Of a DNA stretch of 64,000 nt, positions 34,551 to 44,549 are shown one piece after another (the stretch's first letter is position 1; every line of letters starts with the position of its first letter). Position numbers and translations under genes: made by a program. The notes beneath the pieces were generated by a model. It was not told the DNA's origin, did no database searches, and worked only from the letters and a program-made list of their open reading frames with translations. Source of the DNA: Massospora cicadina (Eukaryota > Entomophthoromycota > Entomophthoromycetes > Entomophthorales > Entomophthoraceae); the NCBI GenBank assembly GCA_022478985.1, contig JAKSZP010000011.1, forward strand, positions 62,001-126,000, given 5' to 3'.

Positions 34551-35060
34551 TCTTTAATATATTCACCAAAGCCTACTCACTCACTCATCACTGTGTCTCA
34601 ACAATGACAAGGCTTAGAAAGATGAAACTTTAGATAGATATTCACTAGATACTGTAGATATGCAATAAGAAAGATTTTTAATTTTTAGTAAAATAAAAAG
34701 TTTTATATGTAACAAGTGAAAATATATGTTTTTGATGGTAATTAGTATAATGTTACGGCTAAGTTTGATATTCAGTTGATTCGATAGTTTAAATGGTTTT
34801 GGCAAGCGGTTGGTGATTTTGGGTTGATTAATAAGCTTAACGGTTTTAATAAAGCAGTTAGTGATTGACTTAATAAGTTATTTGGTTTTGGTAAGCAGTT
34901 AGTGATTTTGATTGTTTCGATGGGCTCAATAGTTTAAGGTAAGTGGTTGATGGTTTAGTTAATTCAATAAGTTTAAATGGTTTGATTGAGTGGTTAGTAA
35001 ATTTATATTTAATCAATATAATTTGAATTCTTACTTTTATTGATAACCATCTACAAATAT
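34551..35060 (+). mobile_element. Helitron-like non-autonomous repeat
   Basis: Starts TCTTTAATATATTCACC, then CTCACTCACTCATCACTG, a long A/T block with TAAAATAAAAAGTTTTATAT and TTTTTGATGGTAAT, then a run of loose repeats of GGTTTTGGTAAGCAGTTAGT at 34760-35010. The same blocks occur at 46558-46900, 53715-54028 and reversed at 54464-54974. Helitron assignment rests on TC start and on the CTAGT-type end at 46557; it is an inference. Confidence 0.45.
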
Positions 35061-35074
35061 AAAATTTTTGGGGA

Positions 35075-35460
35075 AAAAGAACCTCCTTTAAAAGAAGCTC
35101 TAAAAAGTATGAAATAATACCATCTAGTACTAAAAAAAGTATGAAATAATTGAGAAATTATGCCTCCTCAATAAAACCCTTTTTGAAGTCGGTGCCATCT
35201 TCCAACCTGACTTATAGAATTTTGCTCACAGATACAAATTATATCTTATGCCTCGATTGGGTCCAAGTGTAAACTATAAGCAACTTAAAATATATAGTGC
35301 TGAGTATATACATTATGAATGCCTATTATAAGTCAGTTAAAATATGGCGCTGAATTCAAAAAGATTTTTATTGAGGAGGCATAATTTCTCAATTATTTCA
35401 TACTTTTTAGAGCTTTTTTAAACGAGATTCTTTTTCCTTAAATTTTCTAAGGGTCTTTTT
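35075..35460 (+). repeat. MITE-like block in left arm
   Basis: About 385 bp whose ends are inverted repeats of roughly 80 bp: GTATGAAATAATTGAGAAAT near 35140 and its reverse ATTTCTCAATTATTTCATAC near 35385. The inverse copy is at 36940-37315. A short partial duplication of the TIR (AAAGTATGAAATAAT twice) lies at 35105-35155. Confidence 0.85.
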
Positions 35461-35654
35461 CCCAAAAAAAACTTGATCCCCAGTTCTTCCCCTCCCAAAA
35501 AATTAGTGCATTTTAAAAAAGTGGCTCTTATACCTACTTTTATTAAATATTACTATCTCTATATATCCTTTTTGATCCCTTACTATTTCTCTATAAAAAT
35601 AAAACTCATCGTATATATTTTATATATAGTATCTTATAAACAAATATACTAATA

Positions 35655-36465
35655 ATTCATTTTATCAAATTTAGTTGATTTTGTTGGTCAAATTATACTA
35701 AATTTGCTGATCACCATCTACAATAATTCAAATTATAAATTTAGGTGATTTTATTGGTCAACATATACTAAATTTACTGAATGCCATCTACAGTAATTCA
35801 TTTTATTAAATCTAGTTTATTCTATTGGCCAATCTATGCTAAATTTACTATTTGTCATCAAAATAAAACAGTTTATCAAATTTGGATGAGTTTATTGGTC
35901 AAATTATGCAAAAACAATAGCCATCTATAATGATTTAAGCTCATCCCACTACAATCTCATACTGCATGGATTTTAAACATACCCCCCAGCCATAGGGCAT
36001 ATATCAAATCAAGGCAAGTATGAGATCAAAGTGGGATGGGCTTAAATCATTATAGTTGGCTATCATTTTGCATAATTTGACCAATAAACTCATCAAATTT
36101 GATAAACTGTTTTATTTTGATGACAAATAGTAAATTTAGCATAGATTGGCCAATAGAATAAACTAAATTTAATAAAATGAATTACTGTAGATGGCAATCA
36201 GTAAATTTAGCATATGTTGACCAATAAAATCACCTAAATTTATAAAATGAATTATTGTAGATGGTGATCAGCAGATTTAGTATAATTTGACCAATAAAGT
36301 CAACTAAATTTGATAAACTGAATTATTTTATATAATAAACAGTAAATTTAGCATAGGCTAACCAATAAAATTAACTAAATTTAATAAAATTAATTATTGT
36401 AAATGGCAATCAGTAAATTTAGCATGAATTGCCAATAAAATCAGCTAAATTTAATCAAATGAATT
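35655..36465. repeat. ~70-bp tandem repeats in mirrored arms
   Basis: The inner part of each arm is built of degenerate units of about 70 bp containing ACTAAATTTACTG, CATCTACA and TTATTGGTCAA. About four units are in the left arm and about six, reversed, in the right arm. No spacer-repeat regularity of the CRISPR kind. Confidence 0.8.
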
Positions 36466-36575
36466 ATTAGTATATTTGTTTATGAGATACTGTATATAAT
36501 ATATATACAATAAGTTTTATTTTGATAGAGAAATAGTGAGGGTTCAAAAAAGTTATATAATATAGGGATCTTTTA

Positions 36576-36854
36576 TTTTAAATGAGGTGGGCCAACCTAG
36601 GGACAATACCGCACTGTTTAATGGGAGATTGAATGAATGGAAAAGGAGGATAAAATCTGGAAAACCTCCATGTGCAGCATATGATAGGCCAGAAACTCCA
36701 TGGACCGCCTTGCTATTTGCTATCTTGGTTCAGGGCATTGGTGCACAACACCAACACAGTCATAGTTGTCCCCTACCCAAAGTACCTGTACCAGAATCAA
36801 ACTCTGGGAGGCAGCAGTAGAGGTAGCTATTCTACCACTGGGGTATCCTCCCCT
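36576..36854 (-). repeat. SINE-1 with 18-bp target duplication
   Basis: 279 bp in reverse orientation (GAGGTGGGCCAACC at the left, GGGGTATCCTCCCC at the right). Flanked by TAATATAGGGATCTTTTA at 36558-36575 and 36855-36872, a perfect 18-bp direct repeat, the mark of LINE-driven insertion. It interrupts the right arm of the giant inverted repeat and is therefore younger. Confidence 0.95.
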
Positions 36855-37327
36855 AATATAGGGATCTTTTAATAAGTTTAAAAAAGGTCTACTTTTAAAA
36901 ATGCACTATTTTTTTTGGAAAAAAGAACTGGGGATAAAGTTTTTAGGAAAAAAGAACCTTCTTCAAAAAACTTTTTTGGAAAAAAAGAACATCCTTTAAA
37001 AAAGGAACTAAAAAGTATGAAATGATTGAGAAACTATGCCTCCTCAATAAAGTCTTTTTGAAGTTGGTGCCATAATTTTAACTAACTTATAATAGGCATT
37101 TATAATGTATATACACAACACTGTATATTCTAAGTTGCTTATAGTTTACACTTGAACCCAATCCAGATATAAGATATAACTTGTATTTGTGAGCAAAATT
37201 CTATAAGCCAGGTTGAAAGTTGGTGCCAACTTCAAAAAGGGTTTTATTAAGGAGGCATAATTTCTTGATTATTTTATAATTTTTAGTGCCTTTTTTAAAG
37301 AAAGTTCTTTTTCCCATTTTTTTTAAA

Positions 37328-37607
37328 TTTAAATTTTATTCGAGGTGGGCTGACCTGGGGATGATACCGCACCAATTAGGGAAGTGAAGAAAATGGGAAA
37401 GGAGGATAAAAACTGGAAAACCTCCACACGTGGCGTATGATAGGCCAGGAACTCCATGGACTGCCTTTGCTATTCGCTATCTCAGTTTGGGGCATTGGCG
37501 CGCAAAACCAACACAGTCAAAATCGCCCCCTACCCAAAGTCCATTACTGGGATCAAACTTGAGAGGCAGTGGTAGAGGGTCCATACTCTACCACTGGGGT
37601 ATCCTCC
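37328..37607 (-). repeat. SINE-1 beside the inverted repeat
   Basis: 280 bp, reverse orientation, from ATTCGAGGTGGGCTGACC-type tail to GGGGTATCCTCC. Flanked by a T-rich target duplication with TTTTTCCCATTTTTTT (37308-37327 and 37608-37627). It sits at the outer edge of the inverted repeat. Confidence 0.9.
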
Positions 37608-37707
37608 TTTTTTCCCATTTTTTTAAAGTTAGTTAAAAAAGAATCAATTAGGATCTTCTAAATAAACTTTAAGCCCACAAACAAAACTGTGTTAAACTGG
37701 GTATCAA

Positions 37708-39134
37708 TGTCATGGAAATGGCAAAAAAAGTTTAGACTGGCCTGCCAGCTGGGATGCATAAGCACCCAAAAAGCAAGCCAGAATACCAGAGGCATTGTCA
37801 CCCAAATGATGTTGTATGGAGCTAGGCATTGGAAAATGATATATCATTGGTGTAAGACAATAGTGAATATCATCCCGAGATTGAACCAAATTGAGGCTGC
37901 CCCAGATCCTGGAGGTCTTGCTGCAGGGGTGGAACCACAGGTATAGTTTTAATAAGATTGCCAGTATACAGGGTTAATTTAACTGGGAGACAAGGGGGCA
38001 GATCCTTGCTTGAAGATAGTGGATATAAGACCACAAGATCCTAGTATATTGTTGGTAGAAGTTCATAATGACAGGGTTAAATTACCATAAGTATTTATCT
38101 TGCTGAATCCAGTCTACAACGGTGAGGGCCATAGTGACCATGAGTACCGGTAGAGCCCATCCAGTATATGAACTGATGGGACACCAGGGGAAAGCCATTG
38201 GGAATGCGGCCAGAAGGGAATCAAGAAAATCAAAACTGATTAGTTTTTGAGGCAAAATTTATTTCAAAGAAAAGTGAAGAAAATTGACCAACAATTTTCT
38301 CAGTGCAATGCAACTGATTAAATAGTAGTCAATTGATATGGGGACAAGCCAGGATCAAGACCCTCAATTTTGACCTAACCAGAAAATCATTTGGGAATGG
38401 GGTGGATAAGTTCACTGGGAACCAATATTGAAGAATTCAGTGGCAGGCTGAGTCACTGTTGGTTTGACCTTGAACGTCCAAACCAAAGCTCAGCTATGTT
38501 TTGATGGTTGGCACAATGGCGTTTGGCCCATCAAGCAGCGGGAATCCCCCAAGGCCACCCCACATAGGGGTGGTCCCACTTGGTTGGAAATGGGTTCAGG
38601 ATGCCCAACCCGCCCATGCCCAGTCGCTTTGCCATTTATTCAGTCAAAAACGTTGCATTGGCTGCAATGCCCAATTTTCTGGAAGGGAGCTTCAAACCCT
38701 CATCGATGGTGTCTGATACTATTACCTGCCTGTTGGGATGATCCCCAACAATTTTGGGAGGGGTTGATTTTTACAATCATAGTGTTGGCCAAATCAAAAC
38801 ATCAGTAATTACAGCTGATGAATCAGCTTCATCTCTTTTTGACTACATGGAATCTAAACATTGAGCTGATTCCCACTTGATTTTGGGCTGATTGATTTCA
38901 TTTCAGTGACCTTGGTGCAGATTTCCCTGATTAACTGTATTAATTTCTGCTGAAGTGAGTGTGGGCACTGGGGGAGGGATATGAAGTGGAAGGGCTGTTA
39001 CCCAGTGCTCGTCTACCATGTGGGCAAGGTTGCCCTGGGTAACAAGGGGTACAGCCACCCTCTTTGATACCTTCTTATTTGGGAATGGGAAAAGGGCCCG
39101 ATCAATGCACAGGGGACATTCTCTGGGACTTACA
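37708..39134 (-). repeat. 3' LTR of complete family A element
   Basis: Plus-strand TGTCATGGAAATGGCAAA to GGGACTTACA. Nearly collinear with 44550-45981. The adjacent plus-strand TTACCCATTCCTTTTTCC (39135-39152) is the reverse of a purine tract GGAAAAAGGAATGGGTAA. Confidence 0.95.
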
Positions 39135-39232
39135 TTACCCATTCCTTTTTCCAAAGGAAGGGCACCACCGCTGGGAAAATGCATGAGGTCCACATTCTTG
39201 TGCGCCTTGGGTAACTTAATCACCAATACCAT
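38903..39232 (-). CDS. Pol C-terminal tail running from the interior into the 3' LTR
   Basis: An open minus-strand stretch of 109 codons starting upstream of the LTR (LVIKLPKAHKNVDLMHFPSG), crossing the polypurine tract (EKGMGNVSPRE) and continuing in U3 with DRALFPFPNKKVSKRVAVPL and VTQGNLAHMVDEHWVTALPL. It lies in the direction of, and just after, the chromodomain. The same frame occurs in the 5' LTR (45621-45986), the solo LTR (43260-43487), the nested element (16520-16690) and, more distantly, family D. I infer a C-terminal extension of Pol encoded partly by U3; it could instead be a separate LTR-borne frame. No known domain recognised. Confidence 0.55.
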   Translation of the reverse strand: MVLVIKLPKAHKNVDLMHFPSGGALPLEKGMGNVSPRECPLCIDRALFPFPNKKVSKRVAVPLVTQGNLAHMVDEHWVTALPLHIPPPVPTLTSAEINTVNQGNLHQGH

Positions 39233-39299
39233 TGCAGCTTTTGGGGGGCGGGGAGCTTCAGGGTGAGAGATATGTGAAACGCTTCAACTGGTTTCATAC

Positions 39300-39660
39300 A
39301 GTTAGCGCAATCACGCGCCTTTACCCAACTGTTCTCATAGGCAGATACCCTTTCCAAGCCACAAGATATTGAACAGACCATTGGGATTTGTGGGATGTTA
39401 GGATATTCTCCACCTCAGCCTCTTTCCCATTATCAATGATGATTGGTTCAGATTCCATGGGAACCATACCCTTGAAGGGTGACAACTGGGAAATGTGGAA
39501 GATGGGATGCTGTTTCCAGTGAGCTGGAAGCTTCAACCATAATGCACCATTGCCCGAGACTTCCTCCACCAAATGGGGCCCGAGCACTTACTTGCAAACT
39601 TATGGGAAGGGGCTTGTATTTATAAATGATGGGTGTCAAGCATAATATAGGAGCCCACCA
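39300..39660 (-). pseudogene. pol: Integrase C-terminus and chromodomain, complete family A
   Basis: Frame 39321-39587 reads HLVEEVSGNGALWLKLPAHW, KQHPIFHISQLSPFKGMVPM, VENILTSHKSQWSVQYLVAW, KGYLPMRTVG. This is the GPF/Y-like module followed by a chromodomain start (VExILxxR, QYLVAWKGY). After KGY a frame change leads to the remaining TW/ExN part near 39310. Directs insertion to chromatin in related elements. Confidence 0.85.
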
Positions 39661-40039
39661 TTAGATCATGACCTGGGAGCCGCTTGCCATCTGCAAACTG
39701 ATTGTAGTCATCAATAGCTTTGGTGAGGTGTTCCCACACTAAGGATTGAGTTGAACTAATATGTTCAGCATGATCTTCAGCAGCTTGAATCTTGGGCCAT
39801 AAGCAAGGTTGACCAAAAAGAAAGGATTGTAACCCAACGTTGCCTCATAGGAGAAAACCACGTGGACACATGAGTCCATTGTTATAAGCGAATTGAGTGA
39901 GGGGAAGGTCGTTGGCCCAGGTGTCCTGTGCGACTGTGGCATAGCAATGCAGGTACTGTTCAAGGACTTGGTTAACTCACTCGGTCTGTCCATTGGAATG
40001 GGGATGATACGCTGTGGAACAACAGGGGGATATTTTAGG

Positions 40040-40630
40040 ATAGTTAAGAGTTTTTTCTAAAACCATGCTGTAAACTGTGAACCATGGTCACTGATGATCT
40101 CCTGTGGGAGACCAAATATTGAGAACACATGGCGTATGAAAAGGCGGGCAGTTTCCTCTGAAGTAATTGTATAAGTACAAGGAATAAAGAGAGAAAATTT
40201 AGTGAAACGATTCACTACCACCATCACTGCTGTGAACCCATTAGAACATGGGAGTTCAATAATAAAGTCCACGGACACCAATGATCATGGACCCTCCGCC
40301 TGCTGTAAGGGGTGTAAAAGGCCATTTCTACTGGAGTGATCTGACTTAGCTCAAGCACAAGTAATGCAAACGGTGATCCAGGACAGAACCTATTTTGTCT
40401 AACCCACCCAATTGTAGGTCCGCTTGACCAAGTCAATGCATTTTTTATTGCTAGGATGGCTGACCATGAAAGATTGTGATGTGTAAGAAATACCTCATCT
40501 CTGAAGGAGGGAGGAACCCAGATGTGTGACCAAAAATAAATGAGACCCTCCTCCAAGGAGTATAGGGAGTGTTTATGATTCTGGTGAGACAATTGCTCAA
40601 CCAACTCCATGCCCTAAGGGAAGGCCATTT
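40040..40630 (-). pseudogene. pol: Integrase core with zinc-binding domain, complete family A
   Basis: Frame 40057-40281 reads MVSVDFIIELPCSNGFTAVM, VVVNRFTKFSLFIPCTYTIT and LPQEIISDHGSQFTAWF, so both catalytic Asp residues (VDF, SDH) are present. The frame 40224-40610 covers the H2C2 zinc-binding region in part (EVFLTHHNLSWSAILAIKNA). A stop lies before VSVDF region's upstream helix. The Glu segment falls at about 39960 near VNQVLEQYLHCYA-like sequence in a third frame. Joined cDNA ends to host DNA. Confidence 0.85.
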
Positions 40631-40639
40631 GACTGGCTA

Positions 40640-41300
40640 ATATCTGAGCAACTAGTGGGGCGTTGGGAGCCAGAGTGACAGAAGAAACAATAGGGGGACA
40701 ATCGACAGGATTTGGGTGGCAGGAATCACAGTATTGAGGTCCACTTCCTCCAGGTCTGAGAAACAGTGGGTGGGGCTGCAGCTGAGAAAATTGGGAAGTA
40801 CGTTAAGTGCACCTTTTACAAATTCATATTTGAAATTAAAACTGCCCAAGTCTCAATAGGTTTGGGCTTGCCAGTGCACCAATTTTTGGGGTTTGCAAAA
40901 ATACAAGAGAGCCTGGTGATCCATGCAGACCATTAACTCATGTTGAGCACCCTGTAATAGATACCTTCAGTGAGTTAATGCCCATGCTACAGCTGCCAAC
41001 TCCTTGTTGTAGATGGCCCAAGACTGCTCTGTAGAGGTGAACTTCCAGGAAAAATAGGCAACTGGGTGTTCCAAGCCATTGTGCTCTTGGAGCAACACTG
41101 CCCCCACTGCTACCAAGGAGGCATTGCATGCAATGATATACAGCTTGGCAGAAACTGCATGTTTCAAAATGGGAGGGGACACAAACACCTCTTTGATTGA
41201 TTCAAACGCCTGTCAGCATCTGGGCGTCCAGCTTAATGGTACATTATTCCCTGTAAGGGGCGGAGCAGGGCAGCAAGCTGGGAAAGTGCCAGGGAAATTT
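40640..41300 (-). pseudogene. pol: RNase H of complete family A
   Basis: Frame 40967-41188 reads MFVSPPILKHAVSAKLYIIA, CNASLVAVGAVLLQEHNGLE, HPVAYFSWKFTSTEQSWAIY and NKELAAVAWALTH. All RNase H landmarks are present except that the first Asp (CDAS) is Asn, codon 41123-41125, AAT after TGC. The end of the domain at 40652-40849 reads FNFKYEFVKGALNVLPNFLS, the DxLSR signature with Asp changed to Asn. Confidence 0.88.
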
Positions 41301-41309
41301 TTTTAAGAA

Positions 41310-42120
41310 AATGATGGTTCCCAAGAAACTCTGTAGTTGTTTCTGGGTAGTCAGGGTTGGCCATTCTCAGATAGCATCCAACTTATTGGGAGGGAATGCG
41401 TAGCCATCTTTAAGTATGAGGTTCCTGAGAAAGGTAACCTCCTTCTTATAGAACTCACATTTGGAAGTCTTGAAAAACAAGCCTGCCTTATGCAAGGCGG
41501 CCACAACTGCTTCCAAGTCAGTAGCATGTTGTTCAGGAGTCGGGGAGTGAACCAGAATATTGTCAATATATGCAACTGTGCAAGTAAACCGGAGATCACC
41601 CTGTACATTGTCAATCATATGTTGTGTAGTGGGAGCATTCTTCAGCCCAAAGGGCATCATGCGGAATTGGAAAATTTTTATTTCATCCAGATTGATGTTA
41701 ACCATTCTTTCCCTTTCATTACTCAAATATGGTTAAAAGCGTTAACTAGATTCAGCTTAGAGAACACACTGGATTTGGCGATTGCTTGGCTGATTGTCTG
41801 CTCCAGAGGCAGGGGATAGGGATTGGAAACCATTACTTTGTTTAAATGACTGTAATCCATGCAGGGAAAGAGGGAACCATCAGCTTTTTTGAAGATAATG
41901 GGAGATGTGACTGGCAAGGTCTCCTTAAACAGCCGCCCTTTTTTCAGCATATCATCCAACCAAGTGTTGAGCGCAATCTCCTCCTCCACTTTATGGGGAT
42001 ACAATGGACAGTTGATATTTACCAACTCCACGGTTGTACAAAATCCACAATCAAATCTAGTGTGCGGAGGCAGACGATCCACCTTTTTAGAGTCAAAGAT
42101 TCTTTGATATCACATTAAGA
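41310..42120 (-). pseudogene. pol: Reverse transcriptase of complete family A
   Basis: Two long frames. 41723-42082 (fingers) reads WLDDMLKKGRLFKETLPVTS, PIIFKKADGSLFPCMDYSHL and NPYPLPLEQTISQ. 41367-41726 (palm) reads FQFRMMPFGLKNAPTTQHMI, then CTVAYIDNILVHSPTPEQHA. The catalytic YIDD is YIDN: the second Asp codon is AAT at 41559-41561 following GAC, as expected from loss of a CpG. The frames join near 41725 with a shift. Confidence 0.92.
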
Positions 42121-42269
42121 TTTTAGGAAAATTGGCCAGTATGCCCGCAGAAGTGACAAGGGAAGTAATAGAACTGCGGCCTTGTGTTTTCTTAAGAGTT
42201 TTGATCAGGGGAATTCACCCTCCAGTTGATCATTGGTGAATGACAACATATTAGACTTCAGATGAATCT

Positions 42270-42532
42270 TGACATGTTGTCAGCGCCACCATCCCACTCC
42301 TAAGATCACCAGAAACACCAAGTTCAGAATAGTAGAGAAACGGTCACAGAAGCTAAACTGGTGTACTGAAAAAGGTACTGGCCAATGGATGACATATGAG
42401 GTCTGGGAGGCAGAAGAAGTCACCATCACTGAAGGACCCGCATCCATGTACAGTTCTAATTGTTGGGCCAACTTGATACTCATGAAATTATCTGTGGCCC
42501 CAGTATCTACCATGGCCTTGAAGGAGACATGG
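42270..42532 (-). pseudogene. pol: Aspartic protease of complete family A
   Basis: Frame 42280-42513 starts MVDTGATDNFMSIKLAQQLE, with Asp-Thr-Gly intact, and ends LNLVFLVILGVGWWR, the ILGxxWW closing motif. Length of about 80 residues is usual. A solo LTR of the same family is inserted 20 bases upstream of this ORF's first codon and separates it from gag, so even an intact frame could not be made as a Gag-Pol fusion. Confidence 0.85.
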
Positions 42533-43487
42533 TGTCAGGCGGACAGCAAGTAAGAATTAGACTGGCCTGCAAGCCTGGATGCCAGAGCATCCAAGTGGCA
42601 AACCAGAATGACAGAGGCACTGCTGCTGGTATGACAAATATGGAACTGGAAGGGAGCTTAATTCTCAACAGATAAAAACGGTATTTTAAAGGGAAGTTGT
42701 TTTTATTGGAAAATTTAAGGAAGGAATATGACCAACCGTTTTCTCAGTGCAATGCACCTGATTAAATAGTCGTCAATTTTGAGGGAAAACAAGCCAGGAT
42801 CAGGTTCCACAAGTTTGACCTAAGTGGCGAATTATTTGGGAAATGGGTGGGTTAGTTTTCTGGGGGCCAACATCACAAAATTCAGCGGCGGGCCGAGCTG
42901 CAGTCAGTTTGATCTAAGCGGTGAACTATTCAGGAATGAGCGGGTTAGTTTCCTGGGGACCAACATCACAAAATTTGGTGGTGGGCCAAGTTGCAGTTGG
43001 TGGCATTGCATCAGGAGCAACGCCCGATTTGCCAACAGGAAGCTTCAAAACCTTGTTGATGGTGTCCAATGCTATTACCTGCCCTTCAGGGGTGATGCCT
43101 GACGGATTTGGGAGGGGGATTTTTCCAAACATTGTGTAAACTGAATCGCAACTGTTGGGCATTCCAGCCAATAGCTTGGTCTTCATACCTTTTTGACTAT
43201 TTGAAATCTGAGTATTGGGCTGATTGCCGCTTAAATTGGTTGCAATTGATTCCATTTTGGCGATCTTGGCGCAGATTTCATTAATTCCTCATAACAGTTC
43301 TGCCAAGGAGAGTGCGGGTACCAGAAGCAAGATCTGAAATGGAAGGTCTATTACCCAGCGCTTGTCTACCACATGAGCGAGATCGCCCTGAGTAATGAGG
43401 GGTATGGCCATCCTCTTCAGTACCTTCTTGCTCAGGAACGGAAAGATGGCCTGATCAACGCCCAGAGGACGTTCACCGGGACTTACA
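42533..43487 (-). repeat. Solo family A LTR inside the complete family A element
   Basis: 955 bp, TGTCAGGCGGACAGC to GGGACTTACA, flanked by CATGG at 42528-42532 and 43488-43492, a perfect 5-bp target duplication. It lies between gag and protease. It is shorter than the 1.43-kb LTRs of the host element, so it has an internal deletion or comes from a subfamily. Its sense strand carries the Pol-tail frame (43260-43487) with GDLAHVVDKRWVI. Confidence 0.95.
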
Positions 43488-44330
43488 CATGGTGAGAACT
43501 GACACTAATCTTTATAGGCAATAAGAAATAAGAGAAGTTTTGTTTATTGGAAGATTCAGCCATTTCTGTTATAACTGAAGAAATAACTGGCAAATTGGTG
43601 GAAAGATGGAGGCTTTTGCTGGAGCAAAATTGGAAGTAAAAGGTCAGGAGAGCTGGCTTCCTCCATCTGGGCTTTTACAGATTCATTTACAGGTGAATCA
43701 GAGTCAGCCAACTTGGAAAAAGGAGTTGTGACAGGATTGGCAGCTGGGTCCATCACTGGTTTGAAGGTAGACACTCCATCCGCATCTTTGTTGGGTAAAT
43801 CTATCATAAAATTCCCCTTCTGATAACGGGTAACATGGTGGGGAAGGCATTAATAGTAGTCGCAGTGACACATATTTGATCTACTGTTCCTTGTAAGGTG
43901 GACCATACCTCATAATGAGCAGAAACCAAATCCAAGCCTTATCTAAAGACTGCCTGAAGCATATCATAGAGAGGGCCAGCGTGGGAGCCAGTTCATGGAA
44001 GGTAGAGATCAAAGAAGCCAAACTAGGTGCTTTGGCCATAGTATAGAGCAATCTGAATAAATGGTCCGAGCGTGACACAGGGGGTTTCAAGGCAGCCAAT
44101 ATGACAGCCATCAGTGGAGTGGGGTCTCACGCTTGAGAGGAAGAGTGCAGAAGGCCTCTAACCCAATGATGGGCGTCCCCTTCCACAGCATCTAATAACG
44201 TGACCCCTTGTTGGGCATGAGACAACGTGAAGGCATTATTAAGAGCAATTACTGAACGCATTTGCACCTCAGCGAGGGCATCAAGAACTTAGTTGGCTAT
44301 CCCATGGGAAGGAACACGTGAACTTCCTTC
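43488..44330 (-). pseudogene. gag: gag remnant of complete family A
   Basis: Sense-strand pieces read ALAEVQMRSVIALNNAFTLS, HAQQGVTLLDAVEGDAHHWV and then (43881-44111) MAVILAALKPPVSRSDHLFR, LLYTMAKAPSLASLISTFHE. A later piece (43556-43807) is Ser/Pro-rich. The alanine-rich, helical character and position fit a capsid protein, but no zinc knuckle was found. A stop between the pieces breaks it. Confidence 0.6.
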
Positions 44331-44529
44331 TGGGCTATTGGGAGGGGAGGAGTAGCAATCCACACAGCTTGGTCTGTCTGAAGAAATTTCTCCAAGGTAG
44401 AGTGGATACTATTCCAAAAATTGGCAGGTGACCATACAAACAACAAAAGCAGACTACTGATTGCATGTTTATTTGGTAAAGGGTAACCACTGCAACGCCC
44501 ACCTCAAAGAGCAGGGTGGAAGTGGCTGG

Positions 44530-44549
44530 GAATAATGGTTGGTTGATTA
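44530..44549 (-). promoter_or_regulatory. Leader next to the 5' LTR of family A (primer site unclear)
   Basis: The sense strand after the LTR reads TAATCAACCAACCATTATTC. It is conserved in the nested element (21304-21323), so it is functional leader rather than chance, yet it has no TGG start as expected for tRNA priming. Primer choice is unknown. Confidence 0.45.

Larger units (their letters stand above)
35071..37315. repeat. Giant inverted repeat (fold-back element)
   Basis: Left arm 35071-35962 and right arm 36017-37315 are reverse complements, with a 54-base loop. The right arm is longer mainly because SINE-1 (36576-36854) sits in it. Each arm has an outer MITE-like block with its own terminal inverted repeat (35075-35460; 36940-37315) and an inner block of tandem repeats. 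No transposase frame is present. Confidence 0.9.

Noticed and set aside
35655..36465. CRISPR-like array
   Set aside because: Units are contiguous and degenerate, with no unique spacers, and are mirrored around a centre in eukaryotic repeat DNA.
41337..41819. 160-codon plus-strand open frame
   Set aside because: Antisense to the family A reverse transcriptase palm; no recognised motif.
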